64,000 bases of DNA from assembly GCA_918026815.1 (NCBI GenBank), contig CAKJVC010000016.1:62001-126000 (forward strand). The letters are read 5' to 3'. Source of the DNA: Chalara sp. BL73 (lineage: Eukaryota > Ascomycota > Leotiomycetes > Helotiales). Made by a program: the position numbers and the translations under genes. Of the stretch, positions 59,488-64,000 are shown one piece after another. Numbering within the stretch: position 1 is the first letter of the stretch; every line of letters begins with the position of its first letter. The notes beneath the pieces were generated by a model that had not been told where the DNA came from, searched no databases, and saw only the letters and a list, made by a program, of their open reading frames with translations.

Positions 59488-60492
59488 CTATTTTACTATG
59501 GTATTGCTTGTAGAAACGTCCAACCCATCAACCTCAATGCCAAACTCACTTACCCTTGTCTTCGTCTTCCCAGCTACCTCACTGATCAAAGCAGCAACAG
59601 CCACCAAGCCCGCACCGACAAAGATCCCCCACTGCCCAACCTCATACATTTTCTCCTCTTCCAGTATCCCTTTCCCATAATTCCTCAAAAGAAACATCTC
59701 ATTAATTACCAATGTCGGTACGAACATCAACGGCGTCAGAGACAAGACAACTTTCCTTAGCTGCACAAATGCATTTTGGACGGATGAGAAGATCGGAAGG
59801 CGACCAGTCTGCTCATGTTCAATGCTGGTGATTGGTGGATTGGTGTATACAAGTCTGGCTCGTTGAATTTGGCGTGGCTGGGAGGAGTTGATCGCAAAGA
59901 GACAGCTAATGGCCCCAAATACCAATGGCATCATAACCAGCCCAGCGACCCTCTCAACAATCAAGCCATAGAAATACCCAAAGACCGGCTCCGAAGTCGC
60001 GATATGCGCGTCTCCCGGATCTCTCAATTTCAGCTTCGGCGGATCATTGTCTGCCCAACAGCGCTCCGAATGCCAGTCTTCTCCTCCGCTCAGCTTGACG
60101 GCTTCCTTTGAACGGAGCAGCAGGACGTATATGCATATCGTAGCGGCGATGACCAGGGCGCCCCATATCCGGATAATCGGCCTTGCATTGCTACGCAGAT
60201 TTTTCGTCCATTGAAGGAGAGGCAGTGCCAGGACTGAGGCAGTTGAGAGAACAGCCCACAGACCGAATATATCGAGGTTGATCACGTGGTTTGTTGGAAG
60301 CGCGATGATGAGAATAGCGTATATTGCCGCGGTGGAGGAGTATGTGAGCGAGAATGCGAATGCGCCTTTCACGAGCGGTGGAGGCGTGGGGTATAGGACG
60401 GAGATTATGATGGAGAGGTAGTATAAGTAGCGATGGAACGGAAGATAGGTGGGTGACAAAGGGTATACGCAGATATGGGTGGGTACGGACAT
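59488..60492 (-). CDS. Orphan polytopic membrane protein
   Basis: A single exon of 334 residues with about six to seven hydrophobic segments, for example LYYLSIIISVLY, AAIYAILIIALP, VINLDIFGLWAVLST, WGALVIAATICIYVLLL, VAGLVMMPLVFGAISCLFA, LTPLMFVPTLVI and WGIFVGAGLVAVAALI. The polar loop between about 125 and 165 is the longest. I do not recognise the family or any catalytic motif. The gene ends about 170 bp from the MYND gene in convergent orientation. Confidence 0.7.
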   Translation of the reverse strand: MSVPTHICVYPLSPTYLPFHRYLYYLSIIISVLYPTPPPLVKGAFAFSLTYSSTAAIYAILIIALPTNHVINLDIFGLWAVLSTASVLALPLLQWTKNLRSNARPIIRIWGALVIAATICIYVLLLRSKEAVKLSGGEDWHSERCWADNDPPKLKLRDPGDAHIATSEPVFGYFYGLIVERVAGLVMMPLVFGAISCLFAINSSQPRQIQRARLVYTNPPITSIEHEQTGRLPIFSSVQNAFVQLRKVVLSLTPLMFVPTLVINEMFLLRNYGKGILEEEKMYEVGQWGIFVGAGLVAVAALISEVAGKTKTRVSEFGIEVDGLDVSTSNTIVK

Positions 60493-62565
60493 CGTTCGGG
60501 TGTGTTGCTCTCTTGAATCAATTAATAAGCAGAGACACGAAAAATACCCAAAATGTTTTGATCGAAGTATTTGATAGCTTTATAAAAACATTGATTGCCT
60601 GGCCTGCACCTGTTGTTCAGAAAGTTGCCTCCCGTTGCTGAGTTCTGCCTTGCTGGTGCCAAGAGGGCTGAATCTGATGGACGGGATGGCAAACCTCGGC
60701 AGCGAGTGGGTTGAGACGATCTAAGCATATGAAAGGCTTCTTAACAATAGTTATGATTGTCAAGGTGATATTTTTGGTGGCCGTAATAGATGGTGCTTCA
60801 CGAACTTGCTCTCAATTATGCCCAAGAAAGTCACACGTCATGATCGACTCTGCAGAATGGGTGTTGTGTGTGGTCTTGGCACATTTACTGGTCCCACTCT
60901 AGCCTTATCACAACCACTGGCTCAGCTCAAAATCATGTGCCTGTCAATGATTCTGAAGGATAAAAGGCGTCCAATGATCATGTCTTGGCTTCTAAAAAGG
61001 CTTTAAATCTCCGCGGTTCGAAAGCCACATCCTTTGAGTAGGGTAGATATAATGGCCCAGTATATGGCAGTCTTGAAAGCTGCGGAGATGCGTCACTCAC
61101 TCACCGAGAATAGCTCATTTTTAGTGAAAGGTTAGATATTGTGGGTTCTACCACCTTGACAACCTCACGAGAAGCCCGCCCGTGCTTAGACAGCCTCAAG
61201 GTATGCTTATAGTAAAGACCTAGGCGGTAAGGAGCTGAAGTGGTTTCAATCGATATCACACATTTCGAGCAGAGACGTCCAAGAGAGAAACTTAAAAGTT
61301 TAGCCTACGTCCTCGCCCTTAGGTATATCATACATGCAGGCGTAGTCCTGAAAAAACCTTTCAAATTTGGATTGTACAGCACGTCTTTTCCATGTACTTT
61401 TCAGGATTTCCGCCCCTCCATCCCATTGCTCCTCGCCGTCCTCGCCCTTTGCACCATCGCCGCAGAGAAATCTGTAGATTTCTCTCGAATATAATTTCTT
61501 GTACCTGTGCCATCTCTCTATGCCTCGATATCCTTTTCAGTGTTGTTCATTTCCTGGCGAGACTTGTCATAACGTTTCCTTAGGCATCAGTTCGCTTGTT
61601 TTTATGATGGATACCGACACTAAGGCTGGCAAATGCCTCTTGCAATGCTGCCAAGATAATTTTGGCCTCCAGTTCGGTCTATGGACTCCATGTGGTTCCC
61701 CTATTCACCCTTTGTGGATTGAACGCCATCGTTGTCTTTCATTGCGATCCACGGCGAAAAATGGAGAGACCTGGAACCAAGAGTTACGTCGCGAGCAGCT
61801 AGAACAACCCTGGAGAGGATGGTGATGAACGTTGTAGCACACTTCCTTGAGGACCAAGAATTTACTAACAGACGGGAATTGCAGATCCTGTAAGTTGGCG
61901 AGCTTAATTGAATGAAGTCCACTATCATGACGATAATATTTTTCGTCATAGTCTGCGGTGTGTCAGAGCCGTCATGAATAGACCGTAGTTTTGCAAGCAA
62001 GCTGTACCAACGGATATGGCAAGATCCTTTGCTATAACGCCGCCTCCCTTCAATTCATGAAATGCACTTCAACACCTGCGGTGTTTGATTTAGCTGAAGC
62101 TGCTACGCCAAATCTTGCAAACTTCTTCAGATCATCTCTAATGATTTCGAGGCACTTTCTGTTACTATGAATCTGTCATCCGGCTTTCCAAATCCACTGG
62201 ACGCTGCTTGATCCCCTTTTCGAATTCTTCCTGCACATTGGCTTTGATGCGCTTCATGATGAGTTGCAATTCTGGGCAGCGAAGGTTTCCTGGGCTTCTT
62301 GGTCCAAGCATAACATTATTTGAAAGATCTGCCTCACTTGCCACTGTCTTTCCTACTTAAGCAGCAACTGCACTAAACAGGCTTCGAGCTGTTATGCAAG
62401 CCTTCTCCTCTAGACTCAACGAAATCGCTTGTTGACCAAGGAGTTAACCGTTGCCTAGATACTGCATTTGCTGATATACTCAAGGTTCGGTTCTCAACCC
62501 TGATCTACAACAGAATACTGACGAGCTCCAGTTGGTTTCAACAAAGGGCTATTGTTTCGTAAATT
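60493..62565. other. Intergenic region, no supported gene
   Basis: About 2.1 kb, with short open frames on both strands that show no domain, signal peptide or splice continuity. A GGTTCGAA string near 61016 is not part of a foldable tRNA. Confidence 0.5.
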
Positions 62566-63189
62566 TCAAGAGCCGTTTGCTGCCGTGCCATTCATCGACA
62601 CGCCATTCAGTCCGGTTCCTGCCCTCTTGACCGGCGAAATGAAAGGTAAAGGCTGTTCTTTCCCCGTCCTAGCTGGCATGGCAATGACTTTCGCAAAAGC
62701 TTCAGAGCTGGCCTCATGGTCCCGCATGCGCCGCTCATGCGCTTTTAGTCTCTCCTGATGCTTCCGAATTTCTTCCTGGTGCGCTCTCACTTCTTCCGTG
62801 TGCCTCAAGGCTTCTGCTCGGTAATACTGCTCCATTTCATATTCTTCCTGCGCAATTCTCTCTGCTTCTCTCTCGATTACAACCATCTCCTCTTGCATTT
62901 TGGCTCTTTCTTCGTCCATTCGTTCTTGTTCTTTTGCTCTTTCCTCGGCTTGCCGTTCGTATTCAAGCATCTGCGGAGTCCTTGTTCCCATGATAAGTCG
63001 ACGAGGCTGCGACATCGTCGAAGATGTTGGGCTGGGCATTATTATCTGCTTGAAATCTTTGCTCTGGTTCTCATACGGCGGGCTTGGTAGGGGTGCCGGC
63101 ACAGTTGCTACGGAGGGTACTATCTCACGCGGTTTTGATTTAGAATTCGACCTGAACACTCGATCAAGCGGTATCCGTGACAGTGACAT
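62566..63189 (-). CDS. Coiled-coil protein of unknown function
   Basis: A single exon of 207 residues. Residues 1-70 are Ser/Pro-rich and disordered. Residues about 75-165 are a highly charged heptad-rich coiled coil (EYERQAEERAKEQERMDEER .. HQEEIRKHQERLKAHERRMR). The tail is Gly/Asn-rich. No family recognised; could be a short cytoskeletal or scaffold protein. It is single-exon and flanked by long gene-free DNA, so a spurious call cannot be fully excluded. Confidence 0.6.
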   Translation of the reverse strand: MSLSRIPLDRVFRSNSKSKPREIVPSVATVPAPLPSPPYENQSKDFKQIIMPSPTSSTMSQPRRLIMGTRTPQMLEYERQAEERAKEQERMDEERAKMQEEMVVIEREAERIAQEEYEMEQYYRAEALRHTEEVRAHQEEIRKHQERLKAHERRMRDHEASSEAFAKVIAMPARTGKEQPLPFISPVKRAGTGLNGVSMNGTAANGS

Positions 63190-64000
63190 TGATTGATGGG
63201 CTCATACTTCTTATCTGGCAACTGTGGTAACATCGATGTCTCTGCACTCATTCTCGGAATCTGCGGGTCGTCACATATTAAGGTGCAAAGGACGTCCGTG
63301 AGCGACGACTAGTTGACTGAAAATAAAGTTCCTGTATGAAGTTCACAAGGATGTTTCTCGTTTGGAAGACTATCTTGATTGGTTTCTTGACATTTATTGG
63401 TCAGCCGAGGATGTGGGTATGGGGAAGTGAGACAACATGTGTATCATTTTGGTCTGACCCCACGCCGGAAATATTATTTTCCCGAGAGATTTTCTCTATG
63501 TTGAATTGCTTAGGCGAGATCTAGACACTGGGAAAAGGAGAAACTTTTGTACAATAGGCCATGGCAAAGACTCTCCCTTAGAGGCGTACTCATTGGCCCA
63601 ACAATTGAGGGTGGTGAATTAAGAGTCTTGATACCTGGGCAATAAGTTGGTCTTCCTTCCCGCCACTGGCCGTTTCCACACTTTTTCATCCCAAGTCATA
63701 TGTTGCAGGAGCCAATATTTCTGAGGAGGAATTGAAGGGTTAAGAAGTCATGATGCGTCTGAGCGCGAAACATGGTGGCGGTAACCCCTGAACAAATTCC
63801 AAACAATGGACGACTCGGCTTGTGAAGGAGATTTTATGGGTTTGATTGGACGGAGAACTGAAAATTCCAGAATGAGATAAGGTAACTTAGAGTTTAGAGA
63901 AAGCGTTGACACCTGCAGCTAAAGTGATTAAAAAGTTTAGTTGTACTTGGGGAAAGAATAGGCTCTGCTGACTAATGGGGCGGATCCCGGCTGACCGGAG
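63190..64000. other. Intergenic region to window edge
   Basis: About 810 bp upstream of the coiled-coil gene; one 62-codon frame at 63336 has a hydrophobic start but no further support. Confidence 0.45.

Noticed and set aside
61005..61050. GGTTCGAA string suggesting a tRNA T-arm
   Set aside because: No acceptor, D or anticodon stems can be paired around it.

Overview
The window is nuclear DNA of a filamentous ascomycete (Pezizomycotina). Evidence for this is: many 45-110 nt introns with GT..CTAAC/TGAC..AG signals, a class II hydrophobin, a NIMA kinase, Zn2Cys6 regulator, HET-domain protein, fungal-type SLS1 and MIC19, and EF-1alpha. A Leotiomycete is my best guess from overall feel of the proteins, but the sequence does not prove it. 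All gene models were spliced by hand; every model listed with several exons keeps an open frame across all junctions, and most end in a family-typical C-terminus.

Layout. 0-10 kb: partial ferric reductase, MIC19 (MICOS), TYW3 (wybutosine tRNA modification), and a large RRM protein. 10-12.8 kb: AT-rich stretch with degenerate repeats. 12.8-18.6 kb: NIMA kinase divergent from an ankyrin/double-BTB protein, then a class II hydrophobin. 19.7-26.6 kb: a Zn2Cys6 regulator, a Dal5-type MFS transporter and an AtuA-DUF4387 fusion protein, which look like a small catabolic cluster. 28-39 kb: housekeeping genes (tef1, SLS1, NSE3, SF3B5) and an unrecognised cysteine-rich protein. 39-50 kb: gene-poor accessory stretch with a HET-domain gene, a DUF2235 hydrolase, a duplicated-domain small secreted protein and an acyl-CoA thioesterase. 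51.4-58.1 kb: a divergently transcribed pair, a gasdermin-like 291-residue protein and a 1719-residue CHAT-protease / P-loop NTPase / helical-repeat protein. 58.4-63.2 kb: a MYND zinc-finger protein, an orphan polytopic membrane protein and a coiled-coil protein.

The most interesting locus is the divergent pair at 51456-58072. It has the layout of a regulated cell-death module: a candidate pore-forming protein with a short acidic-linked C-terminal tail, next to an NLR-like protein whose N-terminal domain is a caspase-related CHAT protease with a visible His/Cys pair. Known fungal gasdermins (RCD-1, HET-Q1) are controlled by proteolysis, and genes for them are often beside protease genes, so the gene order here supports a functional pairing. 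The nearby HET and DUF2235 genes make 41-58 kb a plausible nonself-recognition region. The gasdermin call rests on weak primary-sequence resemblance plus context and needs a structure prediction to settle it.
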